NCBI GenBank assembly: GCA_025594325.1
Contig: JANHCV010000005.1
Location: 2,135,501-2,199,500 of the forward strand
Reading direction: 5' to 3'
DNA from: Blastocladiella emersonii ATCC 22665
Taxonomy: Eukaryota > Blastocladiomycota > Blastocladiomycetes > Blastocladiales > Blastocladiaceae
DNA: 64,000 nt
The notes beneath the pieces are model-generated. The model saw only the letters and a list, made by a program, of their open reading frames with translations, was not told the DNA's origin and made no database searches. Position 1 is the first letter of the stretch; the number at the start of each line of letters is the position of its first letter. The translations under genes were made by a program, and so were the position numbers. Below are positions 21,875-35,881 of this stretch, piece after piece.

Positions 21875-23445
21875 CCTGCCGCCTTGCCTACCTGCTATCC
21901 GAACACCCACACCGCCTCGCAAGTCATTGGGGGCCCGCGCTCTCTGGTTGCCGTCCCAGCCAACAAAGGAATGAATGATGAGCCCTGGCAGCCTGGCAGC
22001 CTGCCACACTGACAGCCTGACTGACAGCGCCCACCCAGTAGATATTATCTATCTCGTAGGTAGTCTGGGAGGACTTCGTTAGTCAATACACGACCAGTCT
22101 CCTCCTGGCTGCCGGCTCTGCTGTCCACTCCAAGTCCTGCATGATGATGGGCCAAGGAGGGTTCCGAGCAGCTCCTCTGTCTACCCGCGTGAAACCACTC
22201 ACCCGCTGACGGATGTATACCACGCACCGTGCAGCGCGCACAGCACACAGCGCCCGACGCACCACGCGGTGCGCACACGGCGCAAACGGCCACCCTGGTG
22301 TCACACACACTCGCATGAACGGCAGGCATGCAAGGCGTCCGTCCTCAACTCAACAATGATTTATCATCCAGGCTTACTACTCGCTCCAACGGGTGCGCCT
22401 GCCTGCCCTCCCAGTGCCGTTGATTGATTGATGGGTGCGCCAGCCCCTGTTGCCAGCCACGTGGCAAGCAACACCTCAGCACCTGCGTCGCCCTGGCCAC
22501 CGTCCGTACCTTGCAAACAGCGTAGCAGCCGTACTGCTTCACAGGGCTGCAGAGGGCTGGCTGCGGAGGGCTGAGGCGGCAGGGCTCCTCCTGCAGGAAG
22601 GAGACAGTGCTGGGGCCAAGGAGTGCTAGGGACGACAAACTGAATGGTGAATGACCAGACCAACACACCACATGCTCCTGGCAGGAGTGCGTGTGGGCGT
22701 GCGGGCCCGTGTCCGTGCGTGCCTGTGTCTGTGCGTGCCTGGATTAGACCTCCATCACAAGCGCCAAGTGACCAAGTGACCAAGTGACAAAGTGACCAAG
22801 GTGACCAAGGTGACCAAGGTGACCAAGGTGACCAGGGTGACCAAGGTGACCAAGTGACACACAAGCACCAAGCTAGGGTGGCCGGGCGGCCATGGACCGT
22901 ACTGCATGGGTACCATTACCGTGGACTGGCCGCGGCCATTTATTGCAGCACAGCCCTGCCTGGCTCAGGACGCGGCGGGCGTGGGAGGCGGGCAGGGTAG
23001 ATAGGTAGCAGCAGCAGGACCTGGCTAGCTGGCTGTCAAACAACACGAGTGAAGGGGTGCGTGAGGGAGGGTGTGTTGAACGAATGGATGGGTGGATGCA
23101 GGCAGACCTTCATACGTGTCGTGCGTGATGAGGATTGGTTGGCCACCATCCACCAACGCCATGGCATGGCTGCGGGTGTCGCTGCGTGCGCCTTGGCGGG
23201 TGGTGGTGTTGGTGGGTGGTGTTGGTGGGTGCTGTGGTGGTAGTGGAGCTAAAGTGGTGTTGTGGGGCTCCTGGGGTCCCCTTCCCTTCCTGTCTGGCCT
23301 AGGTGGGTGGGTGGGCGGACGTAGCGCGCATGCGGGCGGGCAAGGTAGGAACGTTGCTCACGCAATGGATCATGTATTTTATGGAACGTAGTCTGCACAG
23401 CAGAGAGGGGGATGTCCGGCCCAATCGGACCCTCCACGAATCACA

Positions 23446-24696
23446 CCGCGCCGCCGCCTCTGTTGCCGCCGCGGCCGCCGCTAAACGACCAATCGAATCT
23501 TCTACTACACCACCAACACCACCACCACCACCCGCTACGCTTTCTCCTGTCCATGGCGAGGACCTCAGCACTCCCGGCTACGCCATGGTCGGCGAGTCCG
23601 TTGCTGGCGCGACGCGGTCCCTTGCCTCGTTCGGCCGTCGCCTCCTCGCCTCCATCTGGCGCGACCCCGCCGCTCTGTCTCGCCTCGCCGGCTGCGTTGT
23701 ACGCGCCCGCGACGTCGCCTTCGCCTCCCGCTCACTCCAACTCGACCGCGACCTCGCTCGACCCGTCCTCGCGGCCATCACGTCCGTCGCCTCCCGATCC
23801 CTCTGGCGCGGCGCCTGGCTCTCTCACTCCGCTGGCTGCGCCGAGGCCGACCCACTCGATTCTTCTGAAGCTCCGCCGCGCGAGCCGCGTGAGCGGGCCC
23901 GCCGCCCATTTGGCCAGCCCATTGCCACACTCAAGTTCATCAACCGCCACCACTACTGCTCTCGCTGTCTGAGCTCGCTCCATTCCCACGTCCCCAACCC
24001 GTCTGGGCGTGAAGAAGACCCGCCAGTGTGCCCGCCGTCCACCGCGGCCCAAGCGGCTCTTGTTGCAGATCCCTCCGTCCGACTTTGGCTGCTCGGTTCC
24101 CCAAGGCACATTCGGTGATGTGACTAGACCAAGGATCGGCGCAGTCGACGCAAGTCCAGTAGCACCAGGTGTTTGCGCGCGGTACTGACCCATCCACTTT
24201 CTCTCGTTCTGACGACGATGAAACGCATGATCCGCCACTGAATGGCGCTGACGCACAAAAGAAAACGAAGGAGAAAAACAAAAAGAAAAGAAACGCAAAA
24301 AGAAGAATGTCCGCACAAAAAGATGGAAAAACATCTGACGAACCTCACAGGCCATGCCCAAGACCACAGCACTGCCACTGGTCCATTGGCATGTCCTCGC
24401 GCTCTAGTTGGTCACGCCAGCTTGTCTCTCTGCTCGGTCTCTCTTTACTGCGTTTCGTTCGCTCTCTTAGCTCGCTGCTCGAGCTCGCTCTCTCTTCGCC
24501 TCGTTCGCCCATCTCTCTCGTACTCCCCTCTCCTCCCACAATTCTTCCCCCTATGCTCCTCGACGTGCACGGTCCGGGCTTGTCGTACTGCGGCTTGCCC
24601 ACAAAAGGGCTGCTGCCCGTTGCACAGTGGATATTCTGCTTGCAGTTCACAACCGCTGTTAAGGAATAAATGCATTGGTTCCAAAAAAAAAAAGAA
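23446..24696 (+). mobile_element. Retrocopy, unit 6
   Basis: Same flanks, A11 tail; no private change seen. Confidence 0.85.
23585..24118 (+). CDS. Unknown 177-residue retrocopy ORF, unit 6
   Basis: Translation identical to unit 1. Confidence 0.4.
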   Translation: MVGESVAGATRSLASFGRRLLASIWRDPAALSRLAGCVVRARDVAFASRSLQLDRDLARPVLAAITSVASRSLWRGAWLSHSAGCAEADPLDSSEAPPREPRERARRPFGQPIATLKFINRHHYCSRCLSSLHSHVPNPSGREEDPPVCPPSTAAQAALVADPSVRLWLLGSPRHIR

Positions 24697-25821
24697 ACCC
24701 TCCACGAATCACAATATGCGCGCAATGAATTGACCGATGATATGGCCGTACCAAACCAGCCACGTAGACAATTGTCATGGTAGTCGAACAAAACCATATT
24801 CAAATCTTGGACTACCCGCTTGTCCAGCTAGCCAGGGACCCATAAATCACAGTATCGACCCAACTAAATATTTGACAGCAGAAATATAGTAAACCAACCT
24901 CGTACAAAATTGTCATGGTACTCAAACAAAACCATATTCAAAACCTTGACTTCCCGCATATCCAGCTGGCCAGGGACCCATAAATCACAGTATGGAACCA
25001 ACAAAGTATCTGACAACAGAAATATGGTAAAACAGCTACGCGGATAATTGTCATGGTACTCAATCAAAACCATACTCAAACCTTTGCTTTCCTGCATGTC
25101 CAGCTGGCCACTGACCCATAAATCACAGTATCGGACCAAGAAAATATCTGACCATGGAAATATAGTATACCAGCCACCTAGGTAATTGTCATGGCACTCA
25201 AACAAAACCATAGTCAAGTCTTTGACTATCCACATGTCCAGCTGATTGAGGACCCATGAATCGTAACGTCAAAGCAACAATATATCTCACCATGGAAGTA
25301 TAGTAAACCAGCCACTCTGGCAATTGTCATGGTACTCAAACAAAACCATACTCAAATCTATGACTTCCCACATGTCCAGCAGGTTGGACACCCATAAATC
25401 ACAGTATCAAACCAACAAAATATCAGACCACAGGAGTATATAAAAGCGACCACGTAGGTAATTGTCTTGGTACTCAAACAAAACCATATTCAAATCTTTC
25501 AATTCCCGCTTGTCCAGCTAGCCAGGGACCCATAAATCACAGGATCACAGCAACAAAGTATCTGACAACAGAAATATGGTACACCAGCCACGTAGATAAT
25601 TGTCATGGTACTCAAACAAAACCATACTCAAATCTTCGAGTGCCCCATGTCCAGGTGGGCAAGGGCCTATAAATCACAGTATTGAACCAAGAAAATACCT
25701 GACGATCGGGATGTATCAAACCCGCCACGCTGATACTTGTCGTGGTACTCAAACATAACCATACTCAGCCAAATCTTTGAATACCCTCACGTCCAGGTGG
25801 GCAAGGAACCAAAGCGCCAGA
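24697..25821. repeat. 138-bp satellite block 7
   Basis: Same eight monomers; T and G at the two variable positions. Confidence 0.95.
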
Positions 25822-25929
25822 TATTCAAATCTACCGCTTTGTGCACACTCCACTAGCCAACTCTTCGATCCACTAATTATGGAGCCCGTCGTCAAAGTAC
25901 ACTGTCCAATCAACTAAGTAAACAGCCAA

Positions 25930-26049
25930 CCTGCCAGCCTGCCAGCCTGCCAGCCTGCCAGCCTGCCAGCCTGCCAGCCTGCCAGCCTGCCAGCCTGCCA
26001 GCCTGCCAGCCTGCCAGCCTGCCAGCCTGCCAACCTGCCAACCTGCCAA
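25930..26049. repeat. CCTGCCAG minisatellite, 12 copies + 3 variants
   Basis: The only 12-copy allele in the window. Confidence 0.97.
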
Positions 26050-27620
26050 CCTGCCGCCTTGCCTACCTGCTATCCGAACACCCACACCGCCTCGCAAGTC
26101 ATTGGGGGCCCGCGCTCTCTGGTTGCCGTCCCAGCCAACAAAGGAATGAATGATGAGCCCTGGCAGCCTGGCAGCCTGCCACACTGACAGCCTGACTGAC
26201 AGCGCCCACCCAGTAGATATTATCTATCTCGTAGGTAGTCTGGGAGGACTTCGTTAGTCAATACACGACCAGTCTCCTCCTGGCTGCCGGCTCTGCTGTC
26301 CACTCCAAGTCCTGCATGATGATGGGCCAAGGAGGGTTCCGAGCAGCTCCTCTGTCTACCCGCGTGAAACCACTCACCCGCTGACGGATGTATACCACGC
26401 ACCGTGCAGCGCGCACAGCACACAGCGCCCGACGCACCACGCGGTGCGCACACGGCGCAAACGGCCACCCTGGTGTCACACACACTCGCATGAACGGCAG
26501 GCATGCAAGGCGTCCGTCCTCAACTCAACAATGATTTATCATCCAGGCTTACTACTCGCTCCAACGGGTGCGCCTGCCTGCCCTCCCAGTGCCGTTGATT
26601 GATTGATGGGTGCGCCAGCCCCTGTTGCCAGCCACGTGGCAAGCAACACCTCAGCACCTGCGTCGCCCTGGCCACCGTCCGTACCTTGCAAACAGCGTAG
26701 CAGCCGTACTGCTTCACAGGGCTGCAGAGGGCTGGCTGCGGAGGGCTGAGGCGGCAGGGCTCCTCCTGCAGGAAGGAGACAGTGCTGGGGCCAAGGAGTG
26801 CTAGGGACGACAAACTGAATGGTGAATGACCAGACCAACACACCACATGCTCCTGGCAGGAGTGCGTGTGGGCGTGCGGGCCCGTGTCCGTGCGTGCCTG
26901 TGTCTGTGCGTGCCTGGATTAGACCTCCATCACAAGCGCCAAGTGACCAAGTGACCAAGTGACAAAGTGACCAAGGTGACCAAGGTGACCAAGGTGACCA
27001 AGGTGACCAGGGTGACCAAGGTGACCAAGTGACACACAAGCACCAAGCTAGGGTGGCCGGGCGGCCATGGACCGTACTGCATGGGTACCATTACCGTGGA
27101 CTGGCCGCGGCCATTTATTGCAGCACAGCCCTGCCTGGCTCAGGACGCGGCGGGCGTGGGAGGCGGGCAGGGTAGATAGGTAGCAGCAGCAGGACCTGGC
27201 TAGCTGGCTGTCAAACAACACGAGTGAAGGGGTGCGTGAGGGAGGGTGTGTTGAACGAATGGATGGGTGGATGCAGGCAGACCTTCATACGTGTCGTGCG
27301 TGATGAGGATTGGTTGGCCACCATCCACCAACGCCATGGCATGGCTGCGGGTGTCGCTGCGTGCGCCTTGGCGGGTGGTGGTGTTGGTGGGTGGTGTTGG
27401 TGGGTGCTGTGGTGGTAGTGGAGCTAAAGTGGTGTTGTGGGGCTCCTGGGGTCCCCTTCCCTTCCTGTCTGGCCTAGGTGGGTGGGTGGGCGGACGTAGC
27501 GCGCATGCGGGCGGGCAAGGTAGGAACGTTGCTCACGCAATGGATCATGTATTTTATGGAACGTAGTCTGCACAGCAGAGAGGGGGATGTCCGGCCCAAT
27601 CGGACCCTCCACGAATCACA

Positions 27621-28870
27621 CCGCGCCGCCGCCTCTGTTGCCGCCGCGGCCGCCGCTAAACGACCAATCGAATCTTCTACTACACCACCAACACCACCAC
27701 CACCACCCGCTACGCTTTCTCCTGTCCATGGCGAGGACCTCAGCACTCCCGGCTACGCCATGGTCGGCGAGTCCGTTGCTGGCGCGACGCGGTCCCTTGC
27801 CTCGTTCGGCCGTCGCCTCCTCGCCTCCATCTGGCGCGACCCCGCCGCTCTGTCTCGCCTCGCCGGCTGCGTTGTACGCGCCCGCGACGTCGCCTTCGCC
27901 TCCCGCTCACTCCAACTCGACCGCGACCTCGCTCGACCCGTCCTCGCGGCCATCACGTCCGTCGCCTCCCGATCCCTCTGGCGCGGCGCCTGGCTCTCTC
28001 ACTCCGCTGGCTGCGCCGAGGCCGACCCACTCGATTCTTCTGAAGCTCCGCCGCGCGAGCCGCGTGAGCGGGCCCGCCGCCCATTTGGCCAGCCCATTGC
28101 CACACTCAAGTTCATCAACCGCCACCACTACTGCTCTCGCTGTCTGAGCTCGCTCCATTCCCACGTCCCCAACCCGTCTGGGCGTGAAGAAGACCCGCCA
28201 GTGTGCCCGCCGTCCACCGCGGCCCAAGCGGCTCTTGTTGCAGATCCCTCCGTCCGACTTTGGCTGCTCGGTTCCCCAAGGCACATTCGGTGATGTGACT
28301 AGACCAAGGATCGGCGCAGTCGACGCAAGTCCAGTAGCACCAGGTGTTTGCGCGCGGTACTGACCCATCCACTTTCTCTCGTTCTGACGACGATGAAACG
28401 CATGATCCGCCACTGAATGGCGCTGACGCACAAAAGAAAACGAAGGAGAAAAACAAAAAGAAAAGAAACGCAAAAAGAAGAATGTCCGCACAAAAAGATG
28501 GAAAAACATCTGACGAACCTCACAGGCCATGCCCAAGACCACAGCACTGCCACTGGTCCATTGGCATGTCCTCGCGCTCTAGTTGGTCACGCCAGCTTGT
28601 CTCTCTGCTCGGTCTCTCTTTACTGCGTTTCGTTCGCTCTCTTAGCTCGCTGCTCGAGCTCGCTCTCTCTTCGCCTCGTTCGCCCATCTCTCTCGTACTC
28701 CCCTCTCCTCCCACAATTCTTCCCCCTATGCTCCTCGACGTGCACGGTCCGGGCTTGTCGTACTGCGGCTTGCCCACAAAAGGGCTGCTGCCCGTTGCAC
28801 AGTGGATATTCTGCTTGCAGTTCACAACCGCTGTTAAGGAATAAATGCATTGGTTCCAAAAAAAAAAGAA
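27621..28870 (+). mobile_element. Retrocopy, unit 7
   Basis: Same flanks; A10 tail, hence 1250 bp. Confidence 0.85.
27760..28293 (+). CDS. Unknown 177-residue retrocopy ORF, unit 7
   Basis: Translation identical to unit 1. Confidence 0.4.
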   Translation: MVGESVAGATRSLASFGRRLLASIWRDPAALSRLAGCVVRARDVAFASRSLQLDRDLARPVLAAITSVASRSLWRGAWLSHSAGCAEADPLDSSEAPPREPRERARRPFGQPIATLKFINRHHYCSRCLSSLHSHVPNPSGREEDPPVCPPSTAAQAALVADPSVRLWLLGSPRHIR

Positions 28871-29995
28871 ACCCTCCACGAATCACAATATGCACGCAAT
28901 GAATTGACCGATGATATGGCCGTACCAAACCAGCCACGTAGACAATTGTCATGGTAGTCGAACAAAACCATATTCAAATCTTGGACTACCCGCTTGTCCA
29001 GCTAGCCAGGGACCCATAAATCACAGTATCGACCCAACTAAATATTTGACAGCAGAAATATAGTAAACCAACCTCGTACAAAATTGTCATGGTACTCAAA
29101 CAAAACCATATTCAAAACCTTGACTTCCCGCATATCCAGCTGGCCAGGGACCCATAAATCACAGTATGGAACCAACAAAGTATCTGACAACAGAAATATG
29201 GTAAAACAGCTACGCGGATAATTGTCATGGTACTCAATCAAAACCATACTCAAACCTTTGCTTTCCTGCATGTCCAGCTGGCCACTGACCCATAAATCAC
29301 AGTATCGGACCAAGAAAATATCTGACCATGGAAATATAGTATACCAGCCACCTAGGTAATTGTCATGGCACTCAAACAAAACCATAGTCAAGTCTTTGAC
29401 TATCCACATGTCCAGCTGATTGAGGACCCATGAATCGTAACGTCAAAGCAACAATATATCTCACCATGGAAGTATAGTAAACCAGCCACTCTGGCAATTG
29501 TCATGGTACTCAAACAAAACCATACTCAAATCTATGACTTCCCACATGTCCAGCAGGTTGGACACCCATAAATCACAGTATCAAACCAACAAAATATCAG
29601 ACCACAGGAGTATATAAAACCGACCACGTAGGTAATTGTCTTGGTACTCAAACAAAACCATATTCAAATCTTTCAATTCCCGCTTGTCCAGCTAGCCAGG
29701 GACCCATAAATCACAGGATCACAGCAACAAAGTATCTGACAACAGAAATATGGTACACCAGCCACGTAGATAATTGTCATGGTACTCAAACAAAACCATA
29801 CTCAAATCTTCGAGTGCCCCATGTCCAGGTGGGCAAGGGCCTATAAATCACAGTATTGAACCAAGAAAATACCTGACGATCGGGATGTATCAAACCCGCC
29901 ACGCTGATACTTGTCGTGGTACTCAAACATAACCATACTCAGCCAAATCTTTGAATACCCTCACGTCCAGGTGGGCAAGGAACCAAAGCGCCAGA
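28871..29995. repeat. 138-bp satellite block 8
   Basis: Same eight monomers; A instead of G just after the right duplication (3997-equivalent). Confidence 0.95.
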
Positions 29996-30103
29996 TATTC
30001 AAATCTACCGCTTTGTGCACACTCCACTAGCCAACTCTTCGATCCACTAATTATGGAGCCCGTCGTCAAAGTACACTGTCCAATCAACTAAGTAAACAGC
30101 CAA

Positions 30104-30199
30104 CCTGCCAGCCTGCCAGCCTGCCAGCCTGCCAGCCTGCCAGCCTGCCAGCCTGCCAGCCTGCCAGCCTGCCAGCCTGCCAACCTGCCAACCTGCCAA
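30104..30199. repeat. CCTGCCAG minisatellite, 9 copies + 3 variants
   Basis: 9-copy allele. Confidence 0.97.
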
Positions 30200-31770
30200 C
30201 CTGCCGCCTTGCCTACCTGCTATCCGAACACCCACACCGCCTCGCAAGTCATTGGGGGCCCGCGCTCTCTGGTTGCCGTCCCAGCCAACAAAGGAATGAA
30301 TGATGAGCCCTGGCAGCCTGGCAGCCTGCCACACTGACAGCCTGACTGACAGCGCCCACCCAGTAGATATTATCTATCTCGTAGGTAGTCTGGGAGGACT
30401 TCGTTAGTCAATACACGACCAGTCTCCTCCTGGCTGCCGGCTCTGCTGTCCACTCCAAGTCCTGCATGATGATGGGCCAAGGAGGGTTCCGAGCAGCTCC
30501 TCTGTCTACCCGCGTGAAACCACTCACCCGCTGACGGATGTATACCACGCACCGTGCAGCGCGCACAGCACACAGCGCCCGACGCACCACGCGGTGCGCA
30601 CACGGCGCAAACGGCCACCCTGGTGTCACACACACTCGCATGAACGGCAGGCATGCAAGGCGTCCGTCCTCAACTCAACAATGATTTATCATCCAGGCTT
30701 ACTACTCGCTCCAACGGGTGCGCCTGCCTGCCCTCCCAGTGCCGTTGATTGATTGATGGGTGCGCCAGCCCCTGTTGCCAGCCACGTGGCAAGCAACACC
30801 TCAGCACCTGCGTCGCCCTGGCCACCGTCCGTACCTTGCAAACAGCGTAGCAGCCGTACTGCTTCACAGGGCTGCAGAGGGCTGGCTGCGGAGGGCTGAG
30901 GCGGCAGGGCTCCTCCTGCAGGAAGGAGACAGTGCTGGGGCCAAGGAGTGCTAGGGACGACAAACTGAATGGTGAATGACCAGACCAACACACCACATGC
31001 TCCTGGCAGGAGTGCGTGTGGGCGTGCGGGCCCGTGTCCGTGCGTGCCTGTGTCTGTGCGTGCCTGGATTAGACCTCCATCACAAGCGCCAAGTGACCAA
31101 GTGACCAAGTGACAAAGTGACCAAGGTGACCAAGGTGACCAAGGTGACCAAGGTGACCAGGGTGACCAAGGTGACCAAGTGACACACAAGCACCAAGCTA
31201 GGGTGGCCGGGCGGCCATGGACCGTACTGCATGGGTACCATTACCGTGGACTGGCCGCGGCCATTTATTGCAGCACAGCCCTGCCTGGCTCAGGACGCGG
31301 CGGGCGTGGGAGGCGGGCAGGGTAGATAGGTAGCAGCAGCAGGACCTGGCTAGCTGGCTGTCAAACAACACGAGTGAAGGGGTGCGTGAGGGAGGGTGTG
31401 TTGAACGAATGGATGGGTGGATGCAGGCAGACCTTCATACGTGTCGTGCGTGATGAGGATTGGTTGGCCACCATCCACCAACGCCATGGCATGGCTGCGG
31501 GTGTCGCTGCGTGCGCCTTGGCGGGTGGTGGTGTTGGTGGGTGGTGTTGGTGGGTGCTGTGGTGGTAGTGGAGCTAAAGTGGTGTTGTGGGGCTCCTGGG
31601 GTCCCCTTCCCTTCCTGTCTGGCCTAGGTGGGTGGGTGGGCGGACGTAGCGCGCATGCGGGCGGGCAAGGTAGGAACGTTGCTCACGCAATGGATCATGT
31701 ATTTTATGGAACGTAGTCTGCACAGCAGAGAGGGGGATGTCCGGCCCAATCGGACCCTCCACGAATCACA

Positions 31771-33021
31771 CCGCGCCGCCGCCTCTGTTGCCGCCGCGGC
31801 CGCCGCTAAACGACCAATCGAATCTTCTACTACACCACCAACACCACCACCACCACCCGCTACGCTTTCTCCTGTCCATGGCGAGGACCTCAGCACTCCC
31901 GGCTACGCCATGGTCGGCGAGTCCGTTGCTGGCGCGACGCGGTCCCTTGCCTCGTTCGGCCGTCGCCTCCTCGCCTCCATCTGGCGCGACCCCGCCGCTC
32001 TGTCTCGCCTCGCCGGCTGCGTTGTACGCGCCCGCGACGTCGCCTTCGCCTCCCGCTCACTCCAACTCGACCGCGACCTCGCTCGACCCGTCCTCGCGGC
32101 CATCACGTCCGTCGCCTCCCGATCCCTCTGGCGCGGCGCCTGGCTCTCTCACTCCGCTGGCTGCGCCGAGGCCGACCCACTCGATTCTTCTGAAGCTCCG
32201 CCGCGCGAGCCGCGTGAGCGGGCCCGCCGCCCATTTGGCCAGCCCATTGCCACACTCAAGTTCATCAACCGCCACCACTACTGCTCTCGCTGTCTGAGCT
32301 CGCTCCATTCCCACGTCCCCAACCCGTCTGGGCGTGAAGAAGACCCGCCAGTGTGCCCGCCGTCCACCGCGGCCCAAGCGGCTCTTGTTGCAGATCCCTC
32401 CGTCCGACTTTGGCTGCTCGGTTCCCCAAGGCACATTCGGTGATGTGACTAGACCAAGGATCGGCGCAGTCGACGCAAGTCCAGTAGCACCAGGTGTTTG
32501 CGCGCGGTACTGACCCATCCACTTTCTCTCGTTCTGACGACGATGAAACGCATGATCCGCCACTGAATGGCGCTGACGCACAAAAGAAAACGAAGGAGAA
32601 AAACAAAAAGAAAAGAAACGCAAAAAGAAGAATGTCCGCACAAAAAGATGGAAAAACATCTGACGAACCTCACAGGCCATGCCCAAGACCACAGCACTGC
32701 CACTGGTCCATTGGCATGTCCTCGCGCTCTAGTTGGTCACGCCAGCTTGTCTCTCTGCTCGGTCTCTCTTTACTGCGTTTCGTTCGCTCTCTTAGCTCGC
32801 TGCTCGAGCTCGCTCTCTCTTCGCCTCGTTCGCCCATCTCTCTCGTACTCCCCTCTCCTCCCACAATTCTTCCCCCTATGCTCCTCGACGTGCACGGTCC
32901 GGGCTTGTCGTACTGCGGCTTGCCCACAAAAGGGCTGCTGCCCGTTGCACAGTGGATATTCTGCTTGCAGTTCACAACCGCTGTTAAGGAATAAATGCAT
33001 TGGTTCCAAAAAAAAAAAGAA
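31771..33021 (+). mobile_element. Retrocopy, unit 8
   Basis: Same flanks, A11 tail. Confidence 0.85.
31910..32443 (+). CDS. Unknown 177-residue retrocopy ORF, unit 8
   Basis: Translation identical to unit 1. Confidence 0.4.
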   Translation: MVGESVAGATRSLASFGRRLLASIWRDPAALSRLAGCVVRARDVAFASRSLQLDRDLARPVLAAITSVASRSLWRGAWLSHSAGCAEADPLDSSEAPPREPRERARRPFGQPIATLKFINRHHYCSRCLSSLHSHVPNPSGREEDPPVCPPSTAAQAALVADPSVRLWLLGSPRHIR

Positions 33022-34146
33022 ACCCTCCACGAATCACAATATGCGCGCAATGAATTGACCGATGATATGGCCGTACCAAACCAGCCACGTAGACAATTGT
33101 CATGGTAGTCGAACAAAACCATATTCAAATCTTGGACTACCCGCTTGTCCAGCTAGCCAGGGACCCATAAATCACAGTATCGACCCAACTAAATATTTGA
33201 CAGCAGAAATATAGTAAACCAACCTCGTACAAAATTGTCATGGTACTCAAACAAAACCATATTCAAAACCTTGACTTCCCGCATATCCAGCTGGCCAGGG
33301 ACCCATAAATCACAGTATGGAACCAACAAAGTATCTGACAACAGAAATATGGTAAAACAGCTACGCGGATAATTGTCATGGTACTCAATCAAAACCATAC
33401 TCAAACCTTTGCTTTCCTGCATGTCCAGCTGGCCACTGACCCATAAATCACAGTATCGGACCAAGAAAATATCTGACCATGGAAATATAGTATACCAGCC
33501 ACCTAGGTAATTGTCATGGCACTCAAACAAAACCATAGTCAAGTCTTTGACTATCCACATGTCCAGCTGATTGAGGACCCATGAATCGTAACGTCAAAGC
33601 AACAATATATCTCACCATGGAAGTATAGTAAACCAGCCACTCTGGCAATTGTCATGGTACTCAAACAAAACCATACTCAAATCTATGACTTCCCACATGT
33701 CCAGCAGGTTGGACACCCATAAATCACAGTATCAAACCAACAAAATATCAGACCACAGGAGTATATAAAACCGACCACGTAGGTAATTGTCTTGGTACTC
33801 AAACAAAACCATATTCAAATCTTTCAATTCCCGCTTGTCCAGCTAGCCAGGGACCCATAAATCACAGGATCACAGCAACAAAGTATCTGACAACAGAAAT
33901 ATGGTACACCAGCCACGTAGATAATTGTCATGGTACTCAAACAAAACCATACTCAAATCTTCGAGTGCCCCATGTCCAGGTGGGCAAGGGCCTATAAATC
34001 ACAGTATTGAACCAAGAAAATACCTGACGATCGGGATGTATCAAACCCGCCACGCTGATACTTGTCGTGGTACTCAAACATAACCATACTCAGCCAAATC
34101 TTTGAATACCCTCACGTCCAGGTGGGCAAGGAACCAAAGCGCCAGA
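33022..34146. repeat. 138-bp satellite block 9
   Basis: Same eight monomers; common haplotype. Confidence 0.95.
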
Positions 34147-34254
34147 TATTCAAATCTACCGCTTTGTGCACACTCCACTAGCCAACTCTTCGATCCACTA
34201 ATTATGGAGCCCGTCGTCAAAGTACACTGTCCAATCAACTAAGTAAACAGCCAA

Positions 34255-34310
34255 CCTGCCAGCCTGCCAGCCTGCCAGCCTGCCAGCCTGCCAACCTGCC
34301 AACCTGCCAA
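34255..34310. repeat. CCTGCCAG minisatellite, 4 copies + 3 variants
   Basis: Short allele on the common haplotype background. Confidence 0.97.
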
Positions 34311-35881
34311 CCTGCCGCCTTGCCTACCTGCTATCCGAACACCCACACCGCCTCGCAAGTCATTGGGGGCCCGCGCTCTCTGGTTGCCGTCCCAGCCAAC
34401 AAAGGAATGAATGATGAGCCCTGGCAGCCTGGCAGCCTGCCACACTGACAGCCTGACTGACAGCGCCCACCCAGTAGATATTATCTATCTCGTAGGTAGT
34501 CTGGGAGGACTTCGTTAGTCAATACACGACCAGTCTCCTCCTGGCTGCCGGCTCTGCTGTCCACTCCAAGTCCTGCATGATGATGGGCCAAGGAGGGTTC
34601 CGAGCAGCTCCTCTGTCTACCCGCGTGAAACCACTCACCCGCTGACGGATGTATACCACGCACCGTGCAGCGCGCACAGCACACAGCGCCCGACGCACCA
34701 CGCGGTGCGCACACGGCGCAAACGGCCACCCTGGTGTCACACACACTCGCATGAACGGCAGGCATGCAAGGCGTCCGTCCTCAACTCAACAATGATTTAT
34801 CATCCAGGCTTACTACTCGCTCCAACGGGTGCGCCTGCCTGCCCTCCCAGTGCCGTTGATTGATTGATGGGTGCGCCAGCCCCTGTTGCCAGCCACGTGG
34901 CAAGCAACACCTCAGCACCTGCGTCGCCCTGGCCACCGTCCGTACCTTGCAAACAGCGTAGCAGCCGTACTGCTTCACAGGGCTGCAGAGGGCTGGCTGC
35001 GGAGGGCTGAGGCGGCAGGGCTCCTCCTGCAGGAAGGAGACAGTGCTGGGGCCAAGGAGTGCTAGGGACGACAAACTGAATGGTGAATGACCAGACCAAC
35101 ACACCACATGCTCCTGGCAGGAGTGCGTGTGGGCGTGCGGGCCCGTGTCCGTGCGTGCCTGTGTCTGTGCGTGCCTGGATTAGACCTCCATCACAAGCGC
35201 CAAGTGACCAAGTGACCAAGTGACAAAGTGACCAAGGTGACCAAGGTGACCAAGGTGACCAAGGTGACCAGGGTGACCAAGGTGACCAAGTGACACACAA
35301 GCACCAAGCTAGGGTGGCCGGGCGGCCATGGACCGTACTGCATGGGTACCATTACCGTGGACTGGCCGCGGCCATTTATTGCAGCACAGCCCTGCCTGGC
35401 TCAGGACGCGGCGGGCGTGGGAGGCGGGCAGGGTAGATAGGTAGCAGCAGCAGGACCTGGCTAGCTGGCTGTCAAACAACACGAGTGAAGGGGTGCGTGA
35501 GGGAGGGTGTGTTGAACGAATGGATGGGTGGATGCAGGCAGACCTTCATACGTGTCGTGCGTGATGAGGATTGGTTGGCCACCATCCACCAACGCCATGG
35601 CATGGCTGCGGGTGTCGCTGCGTGCGCCTTGGCGGGTGGTGGTGTTGGTGGGTGGTGTTGGTGGGTGCTGTGGTGGTAGTGGAGCTAAAGTGGTGTTGTG
35701 GGGCTCCTGGGGTCCCCTTCCCTTCCTGTCTGGCCTAGGTGGGTGGGTGGGCGGACGTAGCGCGCATGCGGGCGGGCAAGGTAGGAACGTTGCTCACGCA
35801 ATGGATCATGTATTTTATGGAACGTAGTCTGCACAGCAGAGAGGGGGATGTCCGGCCCAATCGGACCCTCCACGAATCACA

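Larger units (their letters stand above)
20717..24867. repeat. Macrosatellite unit 6 (4151 bp)
   Basis: 9 CCTGCCAG copies, A11 tail; differs from unit 5 only by G at the 579-equivalent site. Confidence 0.97.
24868..29041. repeat. Macrosatellite unit 7 (4174 bp)
   Basis: 12 CCTGCCAG copies, A10 tail; T/G at the first two shared sites and A at the 3997-equivalent, the state otherwise seen only in units 1, 13, 14 and 15. Confidence 0.97.
29042..33192. repeat. Macrosatellite unit 8 (4151 bp)
   Basis: 9 CCTGCCAG copies, A11 tail; T/C/G at shared sites, the most common haplotype in the window. Confidence 0.97.
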